This document shows positions 44,853-56,279 of a DNA stretch of 64,000 nucleotides, one piece after another; position 1 is the stretch's first letter; every line of letters starts with the position of its first letter. The position numbers and the translations under genes are program-made. The notes under the pieces were generated by a model. The model was not told where the DNA came from and did not search any database. It saw only the letters and a list, made by a program, of their open reading frames with translations. The stretch spans positions 2,542,001 to 2,606,000 of the forward strand of contig NZ_CP138920.1 in the NCBI RefSeq assembly GCF_047123815.1. The letters run 5' to 3'. The stretch is from Maricaulis sp017643475 (GTDB lineage: Bacteria > Pseudomonadota > Alphaproteobacteria > Caulobacterales > Maricaulaceae).

Positions 44853-45323
44853 ATGACCAGCAAAGCTGAACTCTATGAAGATGTCCGCAAGCAGATCGTT
44901 GCGGTGGTGACGGGGGAAACATCCCACACGGCGCGTTATGCGACCGCCTCCTGCCTCCTGCGCGAGACGTTCGGGGACCGCTACTTCTGGACGGGCTTCT
45001 ACGTCGTTGATCCGGCCAAGAAGACCGAGCTGGTTGTCGGGCCCTATCAGGGCACGATGGGCTGTTTGCGCATTCCCTTCGGCAAGGGTGTTTGTGGCGC
45101 TGCCGCGGCGACAGGCGAGACCCAGCTGGTCGAGGATGTGCACGCCTTCCCGGGCCATATCGCCTGTGACAGCCGGTCCAATTCGGAGATCGTCGTGCCC
45201 GTTTTCGACGGCAAGGGCGAGCTGGCGGCGGTGCTTGATGTCGACTCCACCGAGTTCGGCGCTTTCGACACTGAGGACCAGGCCGGTCTGGAAGCGATCT
45301 GCCGCGATCTGCTGACGGTCTAA
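44853..45323 (+). CDS. msrC: Free methionine-(R)-sulfoxide reductase (GAF domain)
   Basis: 156 residues, one GAF domain. Three catalytic cysteines are in place: GCLRIPFGKGVCG (two) and HIACDSRSNSE (one). It reduces free methionine-R-sulfoxide through a Cys relay with thioredoxin. The motif YFWTGFYVVD and final VLDVDS are family marks. Cytoplasmic, monocistronic; convergent with the OmpA gene with a 3-base gap. Confidence 0.93.
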   Translation: MTSKAELYEDVRKQIVAVVTGETSHTARYATASCLLRETFGDRYFWTGFYVVDPAKKTELVVGPYQGTMGCLRIPFGKGVCGAAAATGETQLVEDVHAFPGHIACDSRSNSEIVVPVFDGKGELAAVLDVDSTEFGAFDTEDQAGLEAICRDLLTV

Positions 45324-45326
45324 GCC

Positions 45327-46238
45327 CTATTTCAGGACAATTTCCACGCGCCGGTTGAGGGCGCGACCGGCGTCGCTTGCCTGACTGGCTTCCGGCGAGA
45401 GCGGACCGACACCATGCGCCTCCAGTCGCGCGGCATCGATCCCGTATTGCTCCACCAAAGCCGTGACAACCGAGCCGGCGCGCCGTTGTGACAGTGACAT
45501 GTTGTGGGCCAAAGCGCCGCTGCTGTCCGTGTGGCCGACCACATAAAGGGACATTTCGGGGTTCTGCTGCAACAGGTCGGCGACCGCTTGCAAGGCCTCT
45601 TCCGAACCGGGCAGGAGGTCGGGCTCGTCGAGCGCAAACAACAGACCGTCAACGCGCACATGGCCGTCAGCTTCAAGACCGGATGCGAGGACCTCGGCGG
45701 ACACGGTCACCATGCCGGTCGCCATTTCAGCGGTTTCGATAATGTCGATCGAGGTGCCGTGTCGACCGGTGCCAAAGGCGATATAGGCCAGTCGGCCTTC
45801 ATGTTCGAGCGTGCCGGCCGCGTAACGTGAACTGCCCCCATTTATCGCGGCGAAACCATTGAAGTTTCGATAGGCATTCCGGGTGGAGCCGGTGAAACAC
45901 TCACCATCACCTGCGCACTGGAAGATGATCGTCAATCCTGCGTCTTCGAAGGCCTCAAGATAGTTGGCGAAGATCTCATACTCGGATCTTTCGTCAGGAT
46001 TATCGTGATAGAGGCGGTTGAGACGGCCTTCGATCGTTATCCCCGTCGCCTCGCGTTTATCGAAATCAAAACCGGTGACAAGGCGATAGGTATCAAACTC
46101 GAACTGCTCGCCGGATCGAAGCTCAGCACCTTCATAAAGCATGACCAGCGGATGCCCGCCGACCTCTCTCTGGGCCCAGCTGGTTGTGGTGATGAACAGG
46201 AAGGCAACACATGCAGACAGGACAGACAGCTTGATCAT
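45327..46238 (-). CDS. OmpA-family outer-membrane-associated protein
   Basis: 303 residues. Signal peptide ending SWAQ; N-terminal domain of unknown type (about 25-190) with a Cys pair (FQCAGDGECF), similar in style to DUF4892 proteins; C-terminal OmpA/MotB peptidoglycan-binding domain (VVGHTDSSGALAHNMSLSQRR, ending ALNRRVEIVL). It should anchor to peptidoglycan from the periplasmic side. No beta-barrel region, so it is more an OmpA-like periplasmic or lipid-associated protein than a porin. Confidence 0.88.
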   Translation of the reverse strand: MIKLSVLSACVAFLFITTTSWAQREVGGHPLVMLYEGAELRSGEQFEFDTYRLVTGFDFDKREATGITIEGRLNRLYHDNPDERSEYEIFANYLEAFEDAGLTIIFQCAGDGECFTGSTRNAYRNFNGFAAINGGSSRYAAGTLEHEGRLAYIAFGTGRHGTSIDIIETAEMATGMVTVSAEVLASGLEADGHVRVDGLLFALDEPDLLPGSEEALQAVADLLQQNPEMSLYVVGHTDSSGALAHNMSLSQRRAGSVVTALVEQYGIDAARLEAHGVGPLSPEASQASDAGRALNRRVEIVLK

Positions 46239-46322
46239 GACGACCCCCGGCTTGTTTGTCCGGTGACCCTATCAGGCGAGGTAGTGGAGCGCACTGGAAA
46301 TCTGGTCCACAGCAGATTGGTT

Positions 46323-47456
46323 TCAATCCGTCATCACCAGTTCAAAATCGTGGCGGCCGCAGGGTTTGCCATTGACCTGCAATTCCACTGCCTGGGGACC
46401 GGGATAGTATTTTCGCGTGGTGATCGGGCGGATCGGGTGGCGTTTTTGGATAGAGACGTGTTCGCCTGGACCCAGGGTGAGGGTTTTCAGCTTGAAGACC
46501 TTGGGTGCCGTGTCGCCATTGGCCTTGCGCCAGTGGACGATGAAATCGATTGCAAGCTGCTGTTTGCGGTCTGCGGTTGACCGGATCACACCTTCGAACT
46601 CCAGCGCCTCGCCGAACTGAACGACGGGTGTCCGGATGTTGAGCGAGGAGAGCTCGATCTCGGCTTCGCCAAAACCGAGCGTTTCCAGTGCGACCGGATG
46701 GCCCTGTTTGATCAGGGTGCGTAGTGCGTGGCGGATAAGCTTTTTGCGGTGCGGTGTGGCGTTCTCCATCCATTGTGCACAAATGCCTGCTGTCGTGTCC
46801 GCATTGTCCTTGGCGATGTCGTTGAGATGATTGGCGACCGAACGACGGACATATTCGGTCGGGTCATTTTTCAGTTTTTCCAGGATCGGCAGGCTGGGGC
46901 TTGGATCCGCGATGAAGGCCGGCAATTTCATGGCCCAGGGCAGGCGAGGGCGGGTGCCTTCCGAGGCCAGTCGGCGGACATGGTAATTGTCATCATCCGC
47001 CCATTTCGTGATCGCAGCCATGGCCCTGTCCTGGTCCGCCAGGATGAGATGGCGGATACCGAACTCGGAAGAAAAGCGCTTGGTCATCTCTTTCTGGGCG
47101 TTCAGTGCCGCATCGAACGACTCGTTACAGCGCAATCCCACCAGGTCACTCATCGGCATGACGGCCCAGCCGCGAATACCCTTGTCGTCCATGCCCACAT
47201 CGGAGAGTTCGACATTGTCTTCGGGATGAAGGCTGGCCAGCATGATCTCGATTGCCCTCTCCAGATCGGAAGGCAGACAGGCATCGAGGGCAATCCTGAT
47301 CTGCGCCGCTCGCTCTTTCAGCTCGAGAACATCCAGTCCCGTACTGGCCTTGTCGACAAACATCGCTTTGTCAAAGCCGGGGGAGACGCGCTTGAGATGG
47401 TTACCCATCTTTTCGATAAGCGCGGGTGAATAGAGGTTTTTCAGCGGTTCGGGCAT
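46323..47456 (-). CDS. DNA alkylation repair protein, AlkC-like (HEAT repeats plus Ig-like domain)
   Basis: About 377 residues from ATG 47456. HEAT-like helical repeats as in AlkC/AlkD glycosylases: WADDDNYHVRRLASEGTRPRLPWAMKL is a conserved hallmark in pieces, and NDPTEYVRRSVANHLNDIAKD the next repeat. A C-terminal beta-rich segment of about 100 residues resembles the Ig-like domain that AlkC, but not AlkD, carries. Predicted to remove 3-methyladenine-type lesions. Located beside a YgjP peptidase gene transcribed the other way. Confidence 0.85.
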   Translation of the reverse strand: MPEPLKNLYSPALIEKMGNHLKRVSPGFDKAMFVDKASTGLDVLELKERAAQIRIALDACLPSDLERAIEIMLASLHPEDNVELSDVGMDDKGIRGWAVMPMSDLVGLRCNESFDAALNAQKEMTKRFSSEFGIRHLILADQDRAMAAITKWADDDNYHVRRLASEGTRPRLPWAMKLPAFIADPSPSLPILEKLKNDPTEYVRRSVANHLNDIAKDNADTTAGICAQWMENATPHRKKLIRHALRTLIKQGHPVALETLGFGEAEIELSSLNIRTPVVQFGEALEFEGVIRSTADRKQQLAIDFIVHWRKANGDTAPKVFKLKTLTLGPGEHVSIQKRHPIRPITTRKYYPGPQAVELQVNGKPCGRHDFELVMTD

Positions 47457-47537
47457 ACGGTTGTCCGGCTTGTCTTGAAGAGGGCGGCAGGTCACCATCG
47501 GCGCTCTTGATTCACAAGTGTGCTTCCTGACGGCCTT

Positions 47538-48260
47538 ATGTCACCAGAAACCATCCAGCTCGACGGCCAGCAGGTCGATTACCAGCTCAAACGGTCATCA
47601 CGCCGGACAATCGGTTTTGTGGTTTCCGAGACGGGGCTGGCGGTGACGGCGCCGCGTCACGTGCCCCGGCGCGAGGTTGAGGCAGCGCTCCATCGCAAGT
47701 CGGACTGGATCCTGAAAAAGCTGGCCAAATGGGCCGAGCGTCCTTCGGCGCCCGAGCTTGAATTTGTTGATGGCGAGCGCTTGCCCTGGCTGGGCGGGGA
47801 GCGGGAACTGCGTGTGCAGCGCGAAGGCGTTCGTACACGTGTCGTGGAGACCGGGGGTGAAATCGTGGTGCGTGTGGATCCGGAGCTTTCAGGCGAACTC
47901 CTGAAAACGACCGTGCGCAACGGGCTGGTGCGTTTCTACAAACGCGAGGGTCTGAAACTGATGCAGCCCCTGACCGAGCAGCATGCCCGTTTTTTCCGGC
48001 GCGAGGTACGCAAGGTGATTGTTCGCGAGCAGAAGTCACGCTGGGGTTCCTGCGCGTCCGATGCCACCATTCGACTCAATTGGAGGCTGATGGGCTTTCC
48101 TCACGACGTGATCAACTATGTGTGTTCTCACGAGGCGGCTCACCTGGTCCATGCCAACCATTCCCGGGCCTTCTGGGAAACAGTCGAAAAAGCCTGTCCA
48201 GACTGGCGAATCCAGCGTGAGTATCTGAAAACTAATTCTTACGTACATGTATACTTCTAA
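47538..48260 (+). CDS. YgjP-like M48-type metallopeptidase
   Basis: 240 residues from ATG 47538 (GTG 47520 possible). YgjP/SprT-like domain: the early SSRRTIGFVVSETGLAVTAP and the hallmark KSRWGSCASDATIRLNWRL, then the zinc site HEAAHLVHANHSRAFW with HExxH and a following His. Known relatives act on unidentified cytoplasmic proteins; often next to genes for radical SAM or lysophospholipid enzymes, not here. Confidence 0.92.
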   Translation: MSPETIQLDGQQVDYQLKRSSRRTIGFVVSETGLAVTAPRHVPRREVEAALHRKSDWILKKLAKWAERPSAPELEFVDGERLPWLGGERELRVQREGVRTRVVETGGEIVVRVDPELSGELLKTTVRNGLVRFYKREGLKLMQPLTEQHARFFRREVRKVIVREQKSRWGSCASDATIRLNWRLMGFPHDVINYVCSHEAAHLVHANHSRAFWETVEKACPDWRIQREYLKTNSYVHVYF

Positions 48261-48367
48261 CCGAAAGGTAAGATGCCGGTACAGGCACCGGTAATGCCAC
48301 GACTGTCACAACCCGCATCTGACAACACGCCGTTCGGGGCGGTGTGATCAAATTCGGGATATCAATA

Positions 48368-50458
48368 GTGAAACTGTTCAAGAAGACGGCAGCCGTTGGC
48401 CTCGCGGCACTCCTGCTTTCGGGCACGGCCCTGGCTCAAACCAGCACCCAGGATGGTGCCGTCCTGGTCTATGCGACGACCTATTTCGACGCGTTCAATC
48501 CGATCACGGCGCTGGACATGGTCAATCAGGTTCCGGGTTTCTCCATCGATAATGGTCAGCATGTACGCGGCCTGGCGGATACGTTCGCAAACGTCCTCAT
48601 CGACGGCGAACGCCAGAGCACCAAGTCGGAGAGCATTCACGATATCCTCGGTCGTATCCCGGTTGGCAATATTGAACATGTCGAGCTGGTCCGCGAAGCG
48701 GTTGCCGGTATCGACATGCGCGGCCAGACGCGCGTTGTGAATGTCGTCCTGCGTGAAGAGGAATCCAGCCGCTCCACGACGGCCTCGCTGGGCGCGATCT
48801 ACTGGGCCGGTGGCGGACGCATCACGCCCAACGGATCGATCTCGACCACGTGGGAACGCGGTGACACGCGCATCACCCTGGCAGGCGGCCTGGACACCAA
48901 CGGAGCACCGGTCCTGCGTGATGAATGGCTTTATGACGCAGCCGGAAACCTGATCGAGAGCCGTGACGAGCGCACCTCTCAGGATCGTTTTGCGCCGCGT
49001 GTATCCGGTTCCGTCAACACGACCTTTGACAATGGTTCCCGCCTGAACCTCTCCCTCTCCGCCAACCAGAGTGAATACAACGGCCTGGATACCTCCCGCG
49101 TGTTCGATGCGGCCGGCGCGCCGCTGCGTACGGAAATCTTCACGACGGAGTCCGAGAATACGAGCTGGGAAGGCACGCTGACGTATGAGCGTCCGCTGGG
49201 CGAAAATCTGTCCGGCCAGCTTGTCCTGCTGAACCAGCAGAGCGAATCCACCTCCGCGGATGAATTCCTGCGCGCCACCGAAACCGGCAGCCGCAACACG
49301 ACTTTATTCGACAATGACGTCGAGAGTGGTGAGCGCGCGGTTCGCGGCACTGTGACCTGGGATATGAACGATCGTCACTCCTTTGAGTTCGGTGCGGAAG
49401 GCGCGTTCAACTATCTGGAAAACAGCCTGTTGATCTCCGTCGCTGCCGGCTCCACCCAGCCGACCCAGCTGCCGGTTTCCAACACGCGTGTGGAGGAAGA
49501 GCGTGCGGAGATCTTTGCCTCCCACGTCTGGCGTCCGATGGACAGTGTGACCGTGGAGTCCGGTTTCCGTCTGGAACGTTCCACGATTTCACAGTCCGGC
49601 GATGCCTCCCGTGAGCGCAGCTTTGACTATCCCAAACCGTCGATCACGCTGACCTGGAATGCTGACGAGGACACCCAGTGGGTGTTCGGTCTGGAACGTG
49701 ATGTTGGCCAGCTTTCCTTTGGCGCTTTTGCAAGCTCCATCAATCCGACGGACGATGTCGTCCTGATCGGCAATCCGGAGCTGGAACCGGAAAAGACCTG
49801 GCGCGCCACGGCCCAGTGGGAAAGGCGCTGGAATGGCGAGGGTTTCTTCCGGGTCAGCCTGACCCATGAAGAGGTCGAGGATGTGCGTGATGCGCAGCCG
49901 GTGACGGTGGTGACCGACGGCAGCGTCACGCCGCCGCTGACGACCACCTTCGATGCGCCGGGCAATATCGGCGACGGGCGGCGCACCTACATGCTGGCCG
50001 AAACGGCGATCCCGCTGGATGATTATGGTCTGGGCGACAGCCGCCTGAACCTGTCTGTCTTCCTGCGCGATACGGAAGTCACTGACCCGACCACCGGCGA
50101 AAGCCGTCGTTTCCAGGGGAATGAGGACTGGCGGTTCATGGCGAATTTCCGCCAGAACCTGACCCAGCACAACATGTCCTGGGGTTTCAGCGGCCACGTG
50201 CTCGGCGACGAGGATATGTATCGCTTTGACGAGGTCTACATCTTCAGCCGCGAGCCGCGCCTGGATCTGTGGGTTGAGACCACAGCGTTCTTCGACGCGA
50301 CGGTGCGCCTGTCCTGGCAGGATCTCACACCGCAGGTTCGGGAGCGTGAACGTCGCTTCTTCTCCGATGCCCGCGATGTGGGCACGCTGGAAGCGGTCGA
50401 GTTCCGTGAACAGGATCTTGGCGGGTTCGTCGTCCTGACCGCGCGCAAGACTTTCTGA
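48368..50458 (+). CDS. TonB-dependent outer-membrane receptor
   Basis: About 696 residues from GTG 48368, giving a clean signal peptide MKLFKKTAAVGLAALLLSG ending ALAQ; GTG 48344 is an alternative. A plug domain follows (DMVNQVPGFSIDNGQHVRGLADTFANVLIDGE in pieces, RIPVGNIEHVELVREAVAGIDMRG) and then a long beta-barrel ending with the aromatic C-terminal residue Phe (ARKTF). No obvious TonB box between the signal and plug. Imports a ligand, perhaps iron chelate, B12 or oligomer; not determinable. A strong terminator follows. Confidence 0.92.
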   Translation: MKLFKKTAAVGLAALLLSGTALAQTSTQDGAVLVYATTYFDAFNPITALDMVNQVPGFSIDNGQHVRGLADTFANVLIDGERQSTKSESIHDILGRIPVGNIEHVELVREAVAGIDMRGQTRVVNVVLREEESSRSTTASLGAIYWAGGGRITPNGSISTTWERGDTRITLAGGLDTNGAPVLRDEWLYDAAGNLIESRDERTSQDRFAPRVSGSVNTTFDNGSRLNLSLSANQSEYNGLDTSRVFDAAGAPLRTEIFTTESENTSWEGTLTYERPLGENLSGQLVLLNQQSESTSADEFLRATETGSRNTTLFDNDVESGERAVRGTVTWDMNDRHSFEFGAEGAFNYLENSLLISVAAGSTQPTQLPVSNTRVEEERAEIFASHVWRPMDSVTVESGFRLERSTISQSGDASRERSFDYPKPSITLTWNADEDTQWVFGLERDVGQLSFGAFASSINPTDDVVLIGNPELEPEKTWRATAQWERRWNGEGFFRVSLTHEEVEDVRDAQPVTVVTDGSVTPPLTTTFDAPGNIGDGRRTYMLAETAIPLDDYGLGDSRLNLSVFLRDTEVTDPTTGESRRFQGNEDWRFMANFRQNLTQHNMSWGFSGHVLGDEDMYRFDEVYIFSREPRLDLWVETTAFFDATVRLSWQDLTPQVRERERRFFSDARDVGTLEAVEFREQDLGGFVVLTARKTF

Positions 50459-50485
50459 CCCTCCCCCCTTGGGTCAGACGACCAG

Positions 50486-50515
50486 AGGCCGGTCCCCAAC
50501 GGGGCCGGCCTTTTT
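50486..50515 (+). terminator. Rho-independent terminator of the TonB receptor gene
   Basis: 11-bp stem with one G-T pair (50486-50496 with 50501-50511), CAAC loop, then TTTTTG. Starts 28 bases after the stop. Confidence 0.92.
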
Positions 50516-50894
50516 GTCTGTGGTGACAGGGCCGTTATCGCCTGCAAACAGTCACAAACTGACATGTACCGGGCCTTCATGGCGCTGATAGCGTCAACGA
50601 ACTCGATGGCAGTTGTCGAGTGTCCCGGTCGGCCTGTCAGGGTTTTTTAGCCGCACTCCTGTGGGTCACCGGACTTGGTGCGCTGGTTCGGGTTCGAACA
50701 CGGGCATGGGCTGATGGTGGGCAACTATCCCGACACCTGGGGCTGGGCCTTGAGCTCGACCAGCGCATCAAACTTCCGGCGAACGATCCAGCGCTAGATG
50801 AAGGCTTGGTAGGACAGCATTCATGTCTTCGAAGGTGCGGCATCCTAGGTTGTGTCGAAGGAAAGGCGCCGAGAGCGAGCGCATTGAAATCGAG
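50516..50894. other. Intergenic region, nothing recognised
   Basis: Between the terminator and the AraC gene no frame carries a ribosome site with recognisable protein. The stretch holds the probable promoter of the AraC gene but no clear -35/-10 pair. Confidence 0.5.
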
Positions 50895-51702
50895 ATGTCC
50901 GACAGCGCTTCAGCGCCCTATCGAATGAGAGGGTTTCGGCCCGTCGAAGCCGCACGACCGGATCTGTGGGCGCCGGGCGTTGTCGTGTTCGATTCCGGCC
51001 CTGTACATGTCGAGACAACCCCGCCCTTGCTCAGCCTGAAATGTGTCTTTGACGGTGAGGAATTCTACGACACGGACCGGCCCTTGACGGTCCGCAGACG
51101 CGAATGGCGGGTGGCATCGTGCGCGCGGCTTCTCGGTTTTTCTCGACGCGGATGATCTGCCGGTTGGCGTCGACGCGGAGACAGACCTCACCGGCATGAT
51201 GCAGCCGGCACCAGCGCTCGCGTGTCGGCTTGAGTCTGCGTTAGTGAAACTGAACGGTGATTTGGGCGTGTGTGGCGGGCAGGAAGCCGCCCGGCTTCAA
51301 TCGGCTTTCCACCATCTGCGGCTGGAAGTGCATGACTATCTTGAAGAGGTGCTTGGCATTAGCGAGCGCCTGGGTCTGGCGCGGCAAGCGACTCGTGACA
51401 AGCACGCCGCACGAGCGGATCTTCTCCGCAATAGCGAGCAGGTCGTTTCTATCACAGAGCTGGGCGCGCGGTATGGCTATGCCCGTGCCCAGTTCAGCCG
51501 TCTGTTTGCTGCGGCTTTTGCCGAAAGTCCTCAGTCCTGTCGTGATCGCGCACGCCTGGCTTGCGCCCGCGCGTGCATCCGTGCCGGAAAGCTGAGCCTG
51601 GCCCAGATCGCAGAAAAGGCCGGGTATTGCGATTACCCGACCTTCTCCAAGGCGTATCGACGCACGCTGGGCCGTAGCCCGAGCGCGGACCGTCTGAACT
51701 AG
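50895..51702 (+). pseudogene. AraC-family regulator, apparently frameshifted between domains
   Basis: The N-terminal cupin-like part (MSDSASAPYRMRGFRPVEAA and on) ends at a stop near 51155. Another frame carries RGFSVFLDADDLPVGVDAE, then the C-terminal AraC domain (VVSITELGARYGYARAQFSRLF; LAQIAEKAGYCDYPTFSKAYRRTLG). Removing one G from 51109-51111 fuses them to about 268 residues. A short deletion at the joint is also possible, because the middle of the N-terminal domain looks shorter than usual. The DNA-binding half could still be made from a start near 51196. Confidence 0.68.
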
Positions 51703-51703
51703 T

Positions 51704-53947
51704 CTATTCCTCGCCCTTCAGGTGACGGTCGAAGAACTCCATGATGTCTGACCACATGTGAACCGACCGGTCCTCGCCGCGGACACCGTGACGCTGACCC
51801 GGATAGGTCATCATCTCGAAATCGGCGCGACGTTCCTGAAGTTCCGCGTAGAGGCGGACGGAGTTGGCGAAGATGACATTGTCATCGGCCATGCCGTGGA
51901 TCAGGAAGAGCGGCGTTTCATACCCGTCCAGATGGGCGAAGACAGAAGACTGCTGATAGCCTTCGAAATTCGCGTCCGGGTGATCCATGTAGCGCTCGGT
52001 ATAGGCCGTGTCATAGAGCGTCCAGTCGGTGACCGGGGCGCCGGAGACACCGGCTGCGTACTCGCCAGGGGCCTGCAGCGTGGTCATCAGCGTCATGTAG
52101 CCGCCATAGGACCAGCCCCAGATGCCGATATTGTCGGCGTCCACATAGGGCAGGCTCTTGAGGTGTTCGAGGCCCACCAGCTGATCCTCGACCTCGACGG
52201 AGCCCATGCGGCGCTGGATATGTCCCTCGAATTCACGACCGCGATTCCACGAACCGCGATTGTCGATCGAGAAATAGATGTAACCACGCTGGGCGAACAG
52301 CTGGGCACGCGTGCCCTGCCAGCCGCGCGTTACGACCTGGGCGTGGGGCCCACCATATAGATACTGGATGACCGGGTATTCGCGGTTCGGATCGAAATCT
52401 GTTGGCAGATACATCTGGTAGTGCAGCGTCGAGCCATCCGCCGCGGTCAGCGTGCCGTATTCAGGCTCGATATGCGCGTCGGCGAACTCGTAATAGGGGT
52501 GTCCCTCGACCAGGGCGTTTTCCTCGATCCAGCGAATGCGTTCGCCGTCGATGGAATACAGGCCTGTCTGCGGTGGCGTGGTCGGGTTGGAATAGCTGCC
52601 GATAAAAGCCGTCGCATTGCTGTTGAAGGAACCGCCCCAACGGCCTTCGCCTTCGGTAATCGCGGTCGGCTCGGCTGAGCCGTCAAGCGGAACCACAAAG
52701 AGGTGGCGATCCAGCGGGCTGTCCATCCAGCCAGAGAAATAGACCAAGCCGTTTTCCTGATCGACGGCGCTGATTCCGCCGACAACCCACTCACCGGAAG
52801 TGATCTGGGTGATCAGGCTGCCGTCGGCGGCGCGGTGCTGAATGTGGCGGTACCCACCGGGCGTATCTTCCGAGGTCCACAGCACACTTCCATCATCGAG
52901 CGCACGGAAATCACGGGTCAGGTTGATCCAGATATCGGTGCTCTCCATCAGCCATGTGTCTGACGTCCCCGTCGCCGGATCAACGGCGCGAATGTCCAGA
53001 TTGCGCTGCATGCGGTCGAGCACCTGGACATATGCCGTGGAGCTGTCCGACGCCCAGTTTACACGAGCCAGGTAGTAGTCATTCGTATCTGCGAGTTCGA
53101 CCTGGGAAAAATTCCCCGTCTCCAGGTCGAAGACGTAGAGGTCGACATTGGCATTTGCGGTGCCGGCGCGCGGATAACGTTGATCGACGACACGTGCGGA
53201 ACCGTCAGTGCCGATTTCCATGCGTTCGATATTGTCGACCAGACTTTCGTCAACGCGGGCAACGGCCATGTAGCGCTCGTCAGGCGACCACCAATACCCG
53301 GTATAGCGGCTCAGCTCTTCCTGGGAGACGAATTCCGCCATGCCCCAGGAAATCAAACCGCCACCTTCACGGGTTATTGCGCGTTCTTCACCGGTTTCCA
53401 GATTGGTGATGTAGAGGTTCTGGTCGCGGATGAAGGAGACAAAATTGCCCTGCGGAGAGATGCGGGCATCGGTCTCGTACTCCGGCGTTTCCATTACACG
53501 ACGCGCTTCGCCGCTTTCGATATCCACGTGGAAGACATCGCCGTCCAGCGGGACCAGAATGGCTTCGCCCTGGCTGTCCCACTGATAGCGTACGATACCG
53601 GTAGAGGAGATGCGTGCGCGTTCGCGCAGCTGGCGCTCGGCTTCGGTCAGCTCGCGTTCCTCCTCGACGAGGACACGGCTGTCGACCAGCATGTAGGGCT
53701 CGCCGCCATCCACATCCATCGCCCAAAGGTCCAGCACATTGCGGTCCTCTTCCTTGGCGCGCAGGAACGTCACCCGCGAACCGTCAGGAGAAAAGCGCAG
53801 TGAGCGCGGGCTCGGGCCCGTCAGTGACGGGCTGGCGAAGGCACGTTCAATCGACAGAGCCGGTTCCGGCGCGGCAGTTTCCTGCGGCTGGCAGGCCGCA
53901 AGCGCTGTCGTGGCCACAAGGCCAAGACCCAACAGGCGAAACTTCAT
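51704..53947 (-). CDS. S9-family peptidase, dipeptidyl-peptidase IV-like lipoprotein
   Basis: 747 residues from ATG 53947 with GGGGAGTG upstream. Lipobox LAAC (Cys19). An eight-blade beta-propeller occupies about 40-480, and a C-terminal alpha/beta hydrolase has the nucleophile in GWSYGG, the acid in HGMADDNV and the His in PGQRHGV. The double-Glu-like AEFVSQEEL motif fits DPP-IV-type aminopeptidases that release Xaa-Pro or Xaa-Ala dipeptides. Periplasmic side. Divergent from ettA. Confidence 0.93.
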   Translation of the reverse strand: MKFRLLGLGLVATTALAACQPQETAAPEPALSIERAFASPSLTGPSPRSLRFSPDGSRVTFLRAKEEDRNVLDLWAMDVDGGEPYMLVDSRVLVEEERELTEAERQLRERARISSTGIVRYQWDSQGEAILVPLDGDVFHVDIESGEARRVMETPEYETDARISPQGNFVSFIRDQNLYITNLETGEERAITREGGGLISWGMAEFVSQEELSRYTGYWWSPDERYMAVARVDESLVDNIERMEIGTDGSARVVDQRYPRAGTANANVDLYVFDLETGNFSQVELADTNDYYLARVNWASDSSTAYVQVLDRMQRNLDIRAVDPATGTSDTWLMESTDIWINLTRDFRALDDGSVLWTSEDTPGGYRHIQHRAADGSLITQITSGEWVVGGISAVDQENGLVYFSGWMDSPLDRHLFVVPLDGSAEPTAITEGEGRWGGSFNSNATAFIGSYSNPTTPPQTGLYSIDGERIRWIEENALVEGHPYYEFADAHIEPEYGTLTAADGSTLHYQMYLPTDFDPNREYPVIQYLYGGPHAQVVTRGWQGTRAQLFAQRGYIYFSIDNRGSWNRGREFEGHIQRRMGSVEVEDQLVGLEHLKSLPYVDADNIGIWGWSYGGYMTLMTTLQAPGEYAAGVSGAPVTDWTLYDTAYTERYMDHPDANFEGYQQSSVFAHLDGYETPLFLIHGMADDNVIFANSVRLYAELQERRADFEMMTYPGQRHGVRGEDRSVHMWSDIMEFFDRHLKGEE

Positions 53948-54115
53948 TTCAGACACTCCCCAAGAATTCTTCGGCGAAGTTGTACCCAAATTGGATCCAC
54001 GGGGCCAGCACTGGACTGTGGCTATGCGCAAGTATCCCCGCCATTGCCCAAAAGCGCGCACTCGGTTACACGGAGCGACCTTGAGTTTCCCCTGACAAGA
54101 AGAGACGACGCGCCC

Positions 54116-55783
<1,668 letters not shown>

Positions 55784-55787
55784 GGGC

Positions 55788-56255
55788 ATGAGCGGCCTGC
55801 CGCTGGAATTGACCGACGAGCAACGCTGGGCCTTGGCGGCCTGGCGACGCCGGCACCTAGCGCGTGTTCTCACGATTGTACCGGCTATCCTACTTTGGCT
55901 ATGGTTGGGGCGGGACGGATTTGATGATTGGGCGCGGATCAATTTTCGTGGCGGAATTTCAATAGGTGAAGGCTTCTTCGCGGTATTGGTCCTACCGATC
56001 TACATACTCTGGCAGGCCCTGGCGGGGTTTCGCCTAATCCGGAGCTTTACCGACATCCGCGACGGATGTGTGGAATCGATGACGGGAGTTGCCGAGTATA
56101 TCCACCGGCGAGTGCTTTGGAGTAGAGAACTCAAAGTCTGTAATAAGTATTTCGATATTCGAAACAATCGCTTGTTCGAGGTGAAGGACGGCGACACAGT
56201 CACCGTGACGTTCCTCGCCAACTCACACTTCGTCCTGGACATCAGGCCAGTTTGA
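55788..56255 (+). CDS. Hypothetical two-helix membrane protein
   Basis: 155 residues, starting four bases after the ettA stop, so probably co-transcribed. Helices at about 25-42 and 60-80, then a cytoplasmic or periplasmic C-terminal domain of about 70 residues ending SHFVLDIRPV. Codon use is less GC-rich than in neighbours (for example ATA, AAA, TAT codons), so it may be a recent arrival. No family recognised. Confidence 0.55.
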   Translation: MSGLPLELTDEQRWALAAWRRRHLARVLTIVPAILLWLWLGRDGFDDWARINFRGGISIGEGFFAVLVLPIYILWQALAGFRLIRSFTDIRDGCVESMTGVAEYIHRRVLWSRELKVCNKYFDIRNNRLFEVKDGDTVTVTFLANSHFVLDIRPV

Positions 56256-56279
56256 AATTGAGTTCGGAGTAGCGCGCTT

